Shown in pieces: positions 16,739 to 24,820 of a stretch of DNA of 52,297 bases (positions within the stretch are counted from its first letter, which is position 1; every line of letters begins with the position of its first letter). Under the pieces are notes generated by a model. The model did no database searches. It was not told where the DNA came from and saw nothing but the letters and a program-made list of their open reading frames with translations. The stretch covers positions 1-52,297 of the forward strand of contig JAUNKN010000009.1 in assembly GCA_030532685.1 (NCBI GenBank), read 5' to 3'. The stretch comes from Bacteroidales bacterium (GTDB lineage: Bacteria; Bacteroidota; Bacteroidia; Bacteroidales; Bacteroidaceae). The position numbers were made by a program, and so were the translations under genes.

Positions 16739-17036
16739 TAGCCATGAAGTCATAGACATCCCCTTGTCTTGCACTGGTCAGATGTGTTTGTCCCAATTCG
16801 AGCAGTCCTCCCAACAGTATGGGCCAAAAGAAGCAAAGTAAATAGCGAAGGAAGGTTGAAGTACGCGTTTCGCTCCATAGGGCAAGCGCATAGCCTCCAT
16901 ACATTAGGAGGTGGGTATATTTGTCGACAAAGCGCACCTCGTTGAGCGGAGTTTCGGGCAATGGCATAAGGCTCAACGCCACGATAATCCCAGTGAGGAT
17001 GAAACTGAGCCGATAAGCAAAGAGGCGGTGTAACAT
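16674..17036 (-). CDS. VanZ-like membrane protein
   Basis: 120 residues with four predicted membrane segments (about 8-26, 42-58, 64-82, 95-112). The VanZ-family signature is visible as FVDKYTHLLMYGGYALALW (36-54) and GQGDVYDFMANGLGV-like text, here ARQGDVYDFMANGLGVLLAL. VanZ raises teicoplanin resistance in enterococci, but most chromosomal homologues have no known role. First gene of the operon running to 13814. No convincing promoter box was seen directly upstream. Confidence 0.85.
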   Translation of the reverse strand: MLHRLFAYRLSFILTGIIVALSLMPLPETPLNEVRFVDKYTHLLMYGGYALALWSETRTSTFLRYLLCFFWPILLGGLLELGQTHLTSARQGDVYDFMANGLGVLLALPLGRYLHRNLAH

Positions 17037-17083
17037 GAGGGAGCAAAGAGGAATGAAAACAAGAAGCGCTAAGCTTTGCCTTT

Positions 17084-17120
17084 GAGGCCGTACCCAAACG
17101 AGAAGTTAGGGCACGGCCTC
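17084..17120 (-). terminator. Hairpin downstream of the carboxyltransferase gene
   Basis: GAGGCCGT-CCC pairs with GGG-ACGGCCTC around a loop of about 14 bases. A second small hairpin, TCTCCCT/AGGGAGA (17140-17164), is closer to the gene and is followed on the minus strand by TTTTT after nine bases. Together they probably end the transcript of 17176-18957. The first stem is a variant of the GGCTGTGCC hairpins elsewhere in the window. Confidence 0.6.
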
Positions 17121-17175
17121 TTGAAAAAGCAATATTGCCTCTCCCTATGCTCAGCGCAGGGAGAAGAGTGAGAGA

Positions 17176-18957
17176 TTAGGCGCCGGGGCGTTCGATATAG
17201 GCAATTACATCGCCCTTTTGCACATGGCTACCTTGTTTGGCGTTGATCTCTACCAATTTTCCGCCGAGAGCTGCTGTTTGAGGGAGGATCTTGCCAAAGT
17301 TGTTTTCGATGTAGCAGAAGAAATCGCCTTCGGCATATTCTTTGCCGATGAAAGGCTCGATAGCTTTTACGCCTTCGGCATCGCCACCAATCTCCCAAAG
17401 CACGATACCCGCTTCAGGGGCTACGATAGCGTCGGCCTTGGCATGCTTGAAAGCCGTAGCTTCTTCGATGCTCATGCCCGAACCACCCAATGCCTTGTCT
17501 TTAGCGGCTTGTAGGTCGGCGAGGAACTTGCGTTTGGCTTCGCCACTCTTGTAGTCGCGATACTGACGCTCGTGCATGGCAAACTCGTAGAGTTCCTCCT
17601 CGTCGGGACCGAGATCCCAGCCATTCTCTTCCATCTCCTTGCGTTTGGCATCGAGTTCGGGAGCATAGAGCTCGCGGGGATCGCCCTCGTAAAATTCGTA
17701 ACCCTTTTCCTTTGCCAAGGCAACAATCTCGGGATCGATGGGGCCAGGGAGCTTTCCGCTCTTGCCCAAAATCATGCCCCACATATTGTCGTCCATCATC
17801 GAGTAACGGGGCTTGCCCATCGACTCCATGAGGAGATTCATCTGCGCAATGTTCTTGACATATTGAGAGAAGGGAGTTACGAGAGGAGGATAGCCTACAC
17901 GAGGCCATACATAGCCCACCTCGTCGAAGAGTTTCACCAAGAGTTGGTCTTCGGTGAGAGCTGTTTCACCGCGGTTTTCGCGATTCATATTGATAGCACT
18001 CATCACACCACGAAGGTCGGCCATCATCGAGCCCATCATACCACCTGGCAGACCACAGCCCAACAGAAGAGAACTCATGAGGTAGTTGCTCTTGTCCATG
18101 AAATAGCCGAGGAAATCGTCGATGAATTCCTGTGTCAAAGCGCGAGCTTCCATGTAGGCATCCATGTCGATTTCGGGCACGTCGAAGCCATAGCTCTTCA
18201 ACATGGATTGAACAGAAAGGATGTCGGCATGTCCCTTACCCCAAGAGATGGGCTCCATAGCGGTGTCGATCACGTCGCAACCATTCTTTGCCACTTCAAG
18301 GATACTGGCCATGTTCAAACCAGGGCCAGAGTGTGAGTGGTATTCGACAATCACATCAGGGTGCTTGCTCTTAATCATGCCACAGAGCTTACCCAAGAGT
18401 GCGGGTTGGCCGATACCTGCCATATCCTTCAAGCAGATTTCGGGAGCGCCAGCAGCGATAAGCTGGTCGGCAATGTCGCTATAGTATTCGGCCGTGTGAA
18501 TGGGAGAGTTTGTGATGCAGAGTGTGGCCTGGGGAGTCATGCCTGCTTCAAGCGCCCACTTGATAGAGGGGATGATGTTGCGCACATCGTTCAAGCCGCA
18601 GAAGATACGTGTGATGTCTACTCCCTGGGCATGCTTCACGCGATATTGCAATTGGCGAAGTTCGTCGGAGCAAGGGAACATGCGCAGTGCGTTCAAGCCA
18701 CGGTCGAGCATATGGGTCTTGATACCCACTTCGTTGAAAGGCTTGGTGAAGGCGCGCACGGCATCGTTAGGATTTTCGCCATACATCAGGTTTACCTGTT
18801 CGAAAGCACCGCCGTTGGTTTCGACGCGCGAGAAACAGCCCATCTTGATAATCACGGGAGCGATGCGCTCCAATTGGTCCTTACGGGGCTGAAATTTGCC
18901 GTAGGACTGAAACATGTCTCGATAGACGAGGCTGAATTGTATCTTTCTTTTTTCCAT
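17176..18957 (-). CDS. Biotin-dependent carboxyltransferase subunit (oxaloacetate decarboxylase alpha / pyruvate carboxylase B type)
   Basis: 593 residues from the ATG at 18957 (MEKRKIQFSLVYRDMFQSYG). The N-terminal TIM-barrel carboxyltransferase has YRDM-QS (substrate/metal site), the KDMAG motif with the carbamylated-type Lys (near 175), and YHSHSGPGLN (metal His pair). The conserved PYC_OADA helical region follows. The C-terminal barrel-sandwich domain (IVAPEAGIVLWEIG ... GKLVEINAKQGSHVQKGDVI) is present, but the biotinyl Lys motif A/V-MKM is replaced by IENNFGKILPQ. The protein may therefore take carboxybiotin from a separate carrier. Promoter at 19031-19061; no partner subunits are adjacent. 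Exact substrate not decided. Confidence 0.8.
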   Translation of the reverse strand: MEKRKIQFSLVYRDMFQSYGKFQPRKDQLERIAPVIIKMGCFSRVETNGGAFEQVNLMYGENPNDAVRAFTKPFNEVGIKTHMLDRGLNALRMFPCSDELRQLQYRVKHAQGVDITRIFCGLNDVRNIIPSIKWALEAGMTPQATLCITNSPIHTAEYYSDIADQLIAAGAPEICLKDMAGIGQPALLGKLCGMIKSKHPDVIVEYHSHSGPGLNMASILEVAKNGCDVIDTAMEPISWGKGHADILSVQSMLKSYGFDVPEIDMDAYMEARALTQEFIDDFLGYFMDKSNYLMSSLLLGCGLPGGMMGSMMADLRGVMSAINMNRENRGETALTEDQLLVKLFDEVGYVWPRVGYPPLVTPFSQYVKNIAQMNLLMESMGKPRYSMMDDNMWGMILGKSGKLPGPIDPEIVALAKEKGYEFYEGDPRELYAPELDAKRKEMEENGWDLGPDEEELYEFAMHERQYRDYKSGEAKRKFLADLQAAKDKALGGSGMSIEEATAFKHAKADAIVAPEAGIVLWEIGGDAEGVKAIEPFIGKEYAEGDFFCYIENNFGKILPQTAALGGKLVEINAKQGSHVQKGDVIAYIERPGA

Positions 18958-19030
18958 ATTAAGAGGAATGTGTGATGTGTTCTGAACCTTTGGGAAAGTA
19001 TGAAAATTGCACACTTTCGGCATTTCGGTG

Positions 19031-19061
19031 CAAAAGTACTACATTCCCTCCAAATAACAAA
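19031..19061 (-). promoter_or_regulatory. Promoter of the carboxyltransferase gene
   Basis: TTTG (19058-19061), 19 bases, TACTTTTG (19031-19038) on the minus strand: a full consensus match about 75 bases before the ATG at 18957. Confidence 0.8.
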
Positions 19062-19099
19062 GCGATAGTTGTGCCTTATTTTTGAGGCAATTACAAAAT

Positions 19100-19434
19100 A
19101 ATCGGGTGGAACGAGGAAGAGTGGAGGAGAGAATGGCACCAATAGCCTTATCTTCAGGTGTGTGCCTCTCTCCTTTATAGATGTGAACAATATCTTCCAC
19201 TGCTTCCATTGTTTGATATAAGTGCTTGTTTGTCAGAGAGAAAAGCTGTGGAAGTGAACTTTTTACTTTGCTTCCATTTTTGACGATAATGAGGTCTCGA
19301 GGTCTTGTATAAAGGTGGAGGAGAGAAATGGCATTCCTTCCACGACTCATTTTGCTGATATTCTGTTGTTTAACCAGTGAAGTGGAAGGAGTGGAGGAAA
19401 AAAACAGAATTTTACTGAGTGAAACGCGCGCGAG
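19100..19434. repeat. TGGAAG/CTTCCA-rich non-coding tract, copy 2
   Basis: Non-coding DNA between the carboxyltransferase promoter and the fucosidase gene. It holds CTTCCACTGCTTCCA (19194-19208), identical to 36203-36217, and a hairpin pair TGGAAG (19249-19254) / CTTCCA (19271-19276). Near the right end it has TGGAAGGAGTGGAGG and then the box ACGCGCGCGAG (19424-19434). Same word set and general order as 361-631 (inverted) and 36100-36470. The minus-strand open frame here has no protein-like features. Confidence 0.65.
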
Positions 19435-19451
19435 GAAATAGATGTGGGAAG

Positions 19452-19535
19452 CTCGCAGGGAGATTGATGGGAATAGGAGCGCGGATTTTTTAGCTCGCAG
19501 CGCGGAAAAAGAAAATGGGAAGTAGAAATACGTGG
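19452..19535 (+). repeat. 21-base phased intergenic array, site 3 (4 units)
   Basis: Units start at 19452, 19473, 19494 and 19515, exactly 21 bases apart. They open with CTCGCAGGG, ATAGGAGCGCGG, CTCGCAGCGCGG and ATGGGAAGTAG, with A- or T-rich second halves. The two middle units match two units of site 1 nearly base for base: 19481-19509 is an exact inverted copy of 282-310. From 19536 to the fucosidase promoter I see nothing else. Confidence 0.75.
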
Positions 19536-19792
19536 AAACCAATTGGGAAACGAAGCAACTTGAGAAAGACAATTGGTGATGCTTAGAGTTGAATCGAGTT
19601 GTGGTTGCGACAACGTACTTTGGGGAATTGCTCTTTTGGAGTGAGGAAAAATGAATGAAGCGGAAGAGGAACAAGGCACAAGGTGCATGGAAAAAAGAGG
19701 GAGGAAAGATGCTGGCTAAAAGGCCGAAGAAAATATTGAAAGGAAAGCAGGTAAAAGCAAAGAGAATACTTCGTGATTTGCCGCTTTTTCTG

Positions 19793-19800
19793 TACTTTTG
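19793..19800 (+). promoter_or_regulatory. Fucosidase operon -7 box
   Basis: TACTTTTG, matching TAnnTTTG, 27 bases before the ATG at 19827. A TTTG lies at 19777-19780 but is too close (12 bases) to serve as a normal -33 box. Confidence 0.55.
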
Positions 19801-19826
19801 TCGTCGAAAACTTAACCTCTTATTCC

Positions 19827-21125
19827 ATGAAACGCTATCTCCTATTTTTCCTGTTGTTGAGCTATTTGGGCGCTCCTCTACACGCTCAGCAATATCGCCC
19901 CACTACCGATAATATTGCTAATCGCGAACAGTTTGCTCGCGATCGTTTTGGTATATTTCTGCATTGGGGACTCTATTCTATGTTTGGGCAGGGGGAATGG
20001 TATATGCAAAATGCAGGGATAGATCACAGAGAATACGCCAAGTCGATGAATGCTTTTTATCCCCACGCTTTCGATGCGGAGGCTTGGGTCAAAGCCATCA
20101 AGGCGAGTGGGGCACGCTACATCACTTTTACGACGCGCCATCATGATGGGTTTTCACTGTGGGACACCAAGCAGAGCGACTACAACATCATGAATACTCC
20201 CTATGGTCGTGATGTGGTGAAAGCACTGGCTGAGGCCTGCCAGCGCCATGGGATTGCTTTGCATTTGTATTACAGTCATATCGACTGGACGCGCGATGAT
20301 TACCCCACGGGTTGGACGGGCAAGAATACAGGCAAGGACAAGAAACTCGAAAATTGGACCAGCTACTACAACTTCATGAATCGCCAGCTCACAGAGCTAC
20401 TCACTAACTATGGCCCCATACGTGCCATTTGGTTTGATGGCTGGTGGGACCATGAGAAAGATGCCTCGCCTTTTGACTGGCAGCTGCCTGGACAATATGC
20501 ACTCATTCATCGTTTGCAACCTGCCTGCTTGGTGGGCAATAATCACCACCAAACGCCCAATGAAGGAGAAGATATTCAGCTGTTTGAAAGAGATGTACCT
20601 GGCGAAAACAAAGCTGGCATGAGTGGGCAGAGCATCAGCCAACTGCCACTCGAAACCTGTGAAACGATGAATGGGATGTGGGGCTATAAGGTGAAAGACC
20701 AAAATTACAAGACGCCTTCTCAACTCATCGCTCTTCTTGTGCGCACTGCAGCCAAGGGGGCCAACTTGCTCCTGAACGTAGGTCCACAACCCGATGGACA
20801 ATTGCCCGCAACGGCACTTCAACGTTTGGAAGTTATGGGCGAATGGATGCAGCGCAATGGAGCAACCCTCTACGACACTCAAGCTGGAGGGTTGGTGCAG
20901 GGCGAACATGTGGTGAGCACACGTCGTGGCAAGGAGGTGTATTTGCATGTCTTGGCCGATAGCATCACCCATATTGACCTGCCCTGTACGGAGCGAGTGC
21001 GCCACATTCGCACCTGGGGAGCAGGCGAAACGATAAAGTTTGTTCAGAAGAAGGGGAAGCTCCGTTTTGCACTTGAACCTCAGGTCGATACTCCCGATCG
21101 CATATATACCATAACGATGAAATAA
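19827..21125 (+). CDS. Alpha-L-fucosidase, glycoside hydrolase family 29
   Basis: 432 residues from the ATG at 19827, which begins a good signal peptide (MKRYLLFFLLLSYLGAPLHA), so the enzyme is exported. GH29 hallmarks: FGIFLHWGLYSMFGQGEWY (41-59), HHDGFSLWDTK (105-115), and IWFDGWWD (201-208) with the catalytic nucleophile Asp204. KGANLLLNVGPQPDGQL is the conserved late block. The general acid/base cannot be placed with certainty. It would remove terminal L-fucose from host or dietary glycans. The next gene, the T9SS plug, starts 2 bases after the stop, suggesting a shared transcript. Confidence 0.93.
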   Translation: MKRYLLFFLLLSYLGAPLHAQQYRPTTDNIANREQFARDRFGIFLHWGLYSMFGQGEWYMQNAGIDHREYAKSMNAFYPHAFDAEAWVKAIKASGARYITFTTRHHDGFSLWDTKQSDYNIMNTPYGRDVVKALAEACQRHGIALHLYYSHIDWTRDDYPTGWTGKNTGKDKKLENWTSYYNFMNRQLTELLTNYGPIRAIWFDGWWDHEKDASPFDWQLPGQYALIHRLQPACLVGNNHHQTPNEGEDIQLFERDVPGENKAGMSGQSISQLPLETCETMNGMWGYKVKDQNYKTPSQLIALLVRTAAKGANLLLNVGPQPDGQLPATALQRLEVMGEWMQRNGATLYDTQAGGLVQGEHVVSTRRGKEVYLHVLADSITHIDLPCTERVRHIRTWGAGETIKFVQKKGKLRFALEPQVDTPDRIYTITMK

Positions 21126-21127
21126 TT

Positions 21128-22375
21128 ATGCTTCGCGCGCTCTTTTTCTCGTTTTTTTCGTGTTGGTGTCTCTTGCTTTCGGCTCAACAACACCACGTTT
21201 TCTCGCCCGATTTATGCACACTGCGCACCACGCTCAATGGCGTGCAGAGCGCCCTTCCTGTGATAACTTTAGGAGGTCAGGAGCAGTTTGTCGTGAGTTT
21301 TGATCAAATGTCGCACGAACATCGACGTTACGTGTATCGTTTGGAGCATTGCGACTATCGTTGGAAACCTACTGAAGGACTTTTTGCCAATGAAATGGTC
21401 GAAGCCAATCAAGAGCTGACGCTCATAGCTCAAGGATTGCAAAGCCGCAACACCATGCAGCAGTACACCCATCACAGCTTTGCCCTCCCCAATCGAGAGG
21501 TACGTCCTCTGCTATCGGGAAATTATCGAGTGCACATCTACGATGAAGAGAATACGGAGCAAGCCGTGGCGACAGTCTGTTTCGCCGTGGTGGAACCCTT
21601 GACGAATGTGCAAATGCAGGTGAGTGCCAATACAGATATTGATTGGAACGAGGCACATCAGCAACTTTCGATGCGAGTCAATGCTTCTCGCTTGCGCACA
21701 CAGGATTTGCGCAAAGAGCTGCACACCGTTGTGTTGCAGAATGGGCGTTGGGACAACGCCGTGTGGGATGCTGCGCCTACGCAAGTAGAGCCCCAAGGCT
21801 TGACTTGGCAGCATCAGCGTGCACTCATCTTTCCTGCGGGCAATGAGTATCGACGCTTTGAAATGCTTTCTACGCAGCAGGCAGGATTACACATCGATCG
21901 TTTGCAGTGGATCAAACCATTGTACCATGCCAGCTTGCAGGTGGATGAGGTGCAACGCAACTATCTGCACATCCAAGACCAAAATGGGATTTCGGTGATT
22001 CGCACGACCGACAATCCTCGCTCCGACACAGAGGCCGATTACGTAATGACGCATTTTGCCTTACGTATGCCTCGTGTACCCAATGCTACTGTCTATATCG
22101 ATGGACAATGGCCCGATGCCCCTTTGAGCGAAGCCTACCGTATGACCTACGACGAGAATACGGGACAATACATAGCCTCTCTTTATCTAAAACAAGGATA
22201 TTACAGCTATCGTTACCTGACGTTGCCAGACGAAAGCACTGTTGCAACGACTGCTCCCACGGAGGGCAATTTTTACCAAGCGACCAACGATTATACCGTG
22301 CTTGTTTACCATCGTTCCCCTGCTTTGCGCTATGATCGTTTGGTAGGATGGAGCCTCGCTCGTAGTTCATCTTAG
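21128..22375 (+). CDS. Type IX secretion system plug protein (DUF5103)
   Basis: 415 residues with a signal peptide (MLRALFFSFFSCWCLLLSAQ). The sequence matches DUF5103, now known as the T9SS plug family. Blocks include TLGGQEQFVVSFDQM (near 48), RRYVYRLEHCDYRW (near 66), LSGNYRVHIYDE (near 130), NPRSDTEADYVMTHFAL (near 295), then a YYSYRYL segment near the end. Known biology: the plug closes the periplasmic side of the Sov/SprA translocon, alternating with PorV. The window also has porV and porU (47071-52016), but sov itself is not here. Cotranscribed with fucosidase, TRIC channel and RNase Z genes, which have no obvious functional link. Confidence 0.85.
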   Translation: MLRALFFSFFSCWCLLLSAQQHHVFSPDLCTLRTTLNGVQSALPVITLGGQEQFVVSFDQMSHEHRRYVYRLEHCDYRWKPTEGLFANEMVEANQELTLIAQGLQSRNTMQQYTHHSFALPNREVRPLLSGNYRVHIYDEENTEQAVATVCFAVVEPLTNVQMQVSANTDIDWNEAHQQLSMRVNASRLRTQDLRKELHTVVLQNGRWDNAVWDAAPTQVEPQGLTWQHQRALIFPAGNEYRRFEMLSTQQAGLHIDRLQWIKPLYHASLQVDEVQRNYLHIQDQNGISVIRTTDNPRSDTEADYVMTHFALRMPRVPNATVYIDGQWPDAPLSEAYRMTYDENTGQYIASLYLKQGYYSYRYLTLPDESTVATTAPTEGNFYQATNDYTVLVYHRSPALRYDRLVGWSLARSSS

Positions 22376-22408
22376 CTTCTTTCCTGCACTTTACTTTTTC
22401 ACTACTTC

Positions 22409-23053
22409 ATGACAATCTTACCCGAAATTACTTTTGTTCAGATACTCGATTACATAGGTACGCTTGCGTTTGCCATTTCTGGTATTCGCTTGGCCAGTGC
22501 CAAACGCTTTGATCTTTTTGGAGCCTATGTGATGGGCTTAGCCACTGCCATTGGTGGAGGGACGGTGCGTGATTTGATGCTTGACGTTCCTATCTTTTGG
22601 ATGCACAATAGCATTTACTTCATCATCAATTTCATAGCCTTGATTCTCGTAGGAGTATTTGGCAAACTTGTGATTCGTCAGCGCAACACTTGGTTTATTT
22701 TTGACACCATTGGGTTGGGGATGTTCACGGTGATTGGCCTCGAAAAGACGATCAATGCAGGCTATCCTTTTTGGGTGGCCATTGTGATGGGAGCGATAAC
22801 AGGAGCAGGAGGTGGTGCCATTCGTGATGTCTTTCTCAATGAAGTCCCCCTCATTTTCCGAGCAGAAATCTATGCCGTGGCTTGTGTGTTAGGAGGAATC
22901 ACCTATTGGATTTGTGGACAATTCGGACTCGACACGGTGAGCTGTGGAACGGTGTGTGGTCTCACGGTCATCGCGGCGCGTGTGGTGGCAGTGCGCTATA
23001 GCATCAACTTGCCGACGTTGCGAGGAGAAGATAGTGAGCTCGAAGGAATGTAG
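22409..23053 (+). CDS. Trimeric intracellular cation (TRIC/UPF0126) family channel
   Basis: 214 residues, an inner-membrane protein of about seven segments made of two homologous halves. Each half carries the family motif: GGGTVRDLMLDVPIFW (49-64) and GGGAIRDVFLNEVPLIF (131-147). Bacterial TRIC proteins form homotrimeric cation channels; physiological role in this organism unknown. Starts 33 bases after the plug gene and ends 8 bases before rnz. Confidence 0.9.
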   Translation: MTILPEITFVQILDYIGTLAFAISGIRLASAKRFDLFGAYVMGLATAIGGGTVRDLMLDVPIFWMHNSIYFIINFIALILVGVFGKLVIRQRNTWFIFDTIGLGMFTVIGLEKTINAGYPFWVAIVMGAITGAGGGAIRDVFLNEVPLIFRAEIYAVACVLGGITYWICGQFGLDTVSCGTVCGLTVIAARVVAVRYSINLPTLRGEDSELEGM

Positions 23054-23061
23054 TTTGTAAT

Positions 23062-23979
23062 ATGGAGAAATTTGACTTACATATCTTAGGCTGTGGTAGT
23101 GCTATTCCTACGGTTAAGCATTTGCCTACAGCGCAGGTATTAGATATCCGCGACAAACTTTTTATGATCGATTGCGCAGAGGGCGCACAGCTCCAATTGC
23201 GTAGGCAGAAGTTGAAGTTTTCGAGATTGGGGCACATCTTCATTTCTCATTTGCATGGCGACCATTGTTTTGGACTTATTGGTTTATTGAGTACTTTCGA
23301 CCTTTTAGGACGTACGGCTACACTTCATATTTATAGTCCAGGGAAAGACCTTGAAGAGCTGTTGCGCCCTTGGCTCGACTATTTTTGTCGCGGTATGAGT
23401 TATGCCGTAGAATTTCACGCGGTCAATCCCAAGGAGCGTGCCGTCATTTACGAAGACCGAACGCTTACCGTCGAAACCATTCCTTTGCGACATCGTGTGC
23501 CTTGCTGCGGATACTTGTTTCGCGAGAAACCGCTGCAGCCTCACATTCGGCGCGATATGATAGATTTCCTGGGTATCCCCACCTATGCTATACATCGTAT
23601 TAAGGCTGGAGAGGGATGGACAGATGCCGAAGGGCGAGAGTGGAAACACGAACAACTAACAACTCCCGCTGCTCCTGCTCGTGCTTATGCCTACTGCTCG
23701 GATACAAGCTATTTGCCTCAACTCGCAGAACAACTTTATCAGGTCGATTTGCTTTATCATGAAGCGACATTCACCGACGATGCAGAGAAACGTGCTGTTG
23801 AAACTTATCACAGCACAGCTTCGCAAGCTGCTCGTTTGGCGCGCGATGCCCAGGTGAAACGATTGCTTTTGGGGCATTTTTCTGCGCGCTACGATAATGA
23901 AAGTTTGCATTTGAGCGAGGCTCAATCTTTATTCCCTGCGACAACCCTTGCTCGAGAGGGAATGTGCATTTCGCTTTAA
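23062..23979 (+). CDS. rnz: Ribonuclease Z
   Basis: 305 residues. Metallo-beta-lactamase fold: start MEKFDLHILGCGSAIPTVKH, zinc motif SHLHGDH (62-68), PLRHRVPCCGYLF (near 142), and a terminal zinc-binding block CSDTSYL ... HEATF ... LLLGHFSARY. RNase Z trims the 3' ends of tRNA precursors. This suits a genome where some tRNA genes (tRNA-Lys here) lack CCA and need endonucleolytic trimming before CCA addition. Last gene of the plus-strand run; a 38-base palindrome follows at 24026. Confidence 0.93.
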   Translation: MEKFDLHILGCGSAIPTVKHLPTAQVLDIRDKLFMIDCAEGAQLQLRRQKLKFSRLGHIFISHLHGDHCFGLIGLLSTFDLLGRTATLHIYSPGKDLEELLRPWLDYFCRGMSYAVEFHAVNPKERAVIYEDRTLTVETIPLRHRVPCCGYLFREKPLQPHIRRDMIDFLGIPTYAIHRIKAGEGWTDAEGREWKHEQLTTPAAPARAYAYCSDTSYLPQLAEQLYQVDLLYHEATFTDDAEKRAVETYHSTASQAARLARDAQVKRLLLGHFSARYDNESLHLSEAQSLFPATTLAREGMCISL

Positions 23980-24025
23980 AAGCAGCGTTTGAGCACTTCG
24001 CTTTTGTTGGCTTTCTTTTTAACCT

Positions 24026-24063
24026 CAACAGCCCCTCTCAGAAATTTCTGAGAGGGGCTGTTG
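24026..24063. terminator. 38-base perfect palindrome between convergent genes
   Basis: A perfect inverted repeat of 19 + 19 bases (CAACAGCCCCTCTCAGAAA and its complement) lies between rnz and the convergent kinase gene. Neither strand has a T tract after it, so it is not a standard intrinsic terminator. It may still stop or stabilise both transcripts. Confidence 0.6.
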
Positions 24064-24100
24064 GCAAAATGATAAAACTATTTAAGGGGTGAGCGTGCTC

Positions 24101-24820
24101 TTAAGCCAACCCCTTCCGAACCAAATAGGCATGATGCCCCTTTTGTATTTGGTCGATGCAATATGCCGCATCGGCATTGCGGTGTTGTGCGTAGAGTGTA
24201 CCCAGCTGCTTGAAGAAATCGGGATTTCCTTGCAAACGCGCAAAGTTTTGACAGCCTTTCTCCACACTAACGGCACGACCACATTTCATGGAATTGGTGT
24301 CGATGAGTGCGAAATGAATGCGGCTACCTACGCGGTCAAAGAGGATGTTGCCTGCAGAGAAGTCGCGATGCAGAAAACCATTTTTGTGCAAATGGGCTGC
24401 GTAGCGTGCAAAAGCCTCAATGACCTCTGTGCGAAACGCGACATCGAGCGTGTCGATATCGGCCATGGTATAGCGATAATTGGAGTGCAGGCAGACAAAA
24501 TAGTGGGTCGCATTGAGCCAATTTTCACGATAGGTCACGAAAGCCACAGGTTCTGGACTCTCAAAACCTCGCTCTTTGAGCAGCAAAGGGCGTATGTAAG
24601 CATTTTTTGCCTTATTGCTTTTGTAGATGCGTGTGGCAATGCGATTGCTTAGTGGCATGCGTCCATAGCGTTTCACGACGAGGGTAAGACCATCGACTTG
24701 TAGTACGCGGAGCACATTGCGGCCACGATGTATTTCGCGACCCTCTTGCTCGAAGTGCTCATCAATTTGCTTAATGTAGCTTTCGAGGCGTTGGTATTTG
24801 GGATTGAGAACGATGCGCAT
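24101..24820 (-). CDS. Lipopolysaccharide kinase-like (InaA/KdkA family) protein
   Basis: 239 residues. Protein-kinase-like fold: LTLVVKRY with the ATP-binding Lys50, catalytic loop LHKNGFLHRDFSAGNILF (144-161; HRD 151-153, Asn158), and a degenerate metal loop IHFALIDTNSM. InaA/KdkA-type kinases phosphorylate Kdo or heptose in the LPS inner core at the cytoplasmic face of the inner membrane. The exact sugar is not readable. The ATG overlaps the fhs stop by one base (TAATG), so it is translated from the fhs transcript. Confidence 0.8.
   Translation of the reverse strand: MRIVLNPKYQRLESYIKQIDEHFEQEGREIHRGRNVLRVLQVDGLTLVVKRYGRMPLSNRIATRIYKSNKAKNAYIRPLLLKERGFESPEPVAFVTYRENWLNATHYFVCLHSNYRYTMADIDTLDVAFRTEVIEAFARYAAHLHKNGFLHRDFSAGNILFDRVGSRIHFALIDTNSMKCGRAVSVEKGCQNFARLQGNPDFFKQLGTLYAQHRNADAAYCIDQIQKGHHAYLVRKGLA

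Noticed and set aside
19039-19674. Minus-strand open frame of 211 residues in the long intergenic region
   Set aside because: Covers the promoter, the TGGAAG tract and the 21-base array; Ser/Phe-rich composition typical of translated non-coding DNA.
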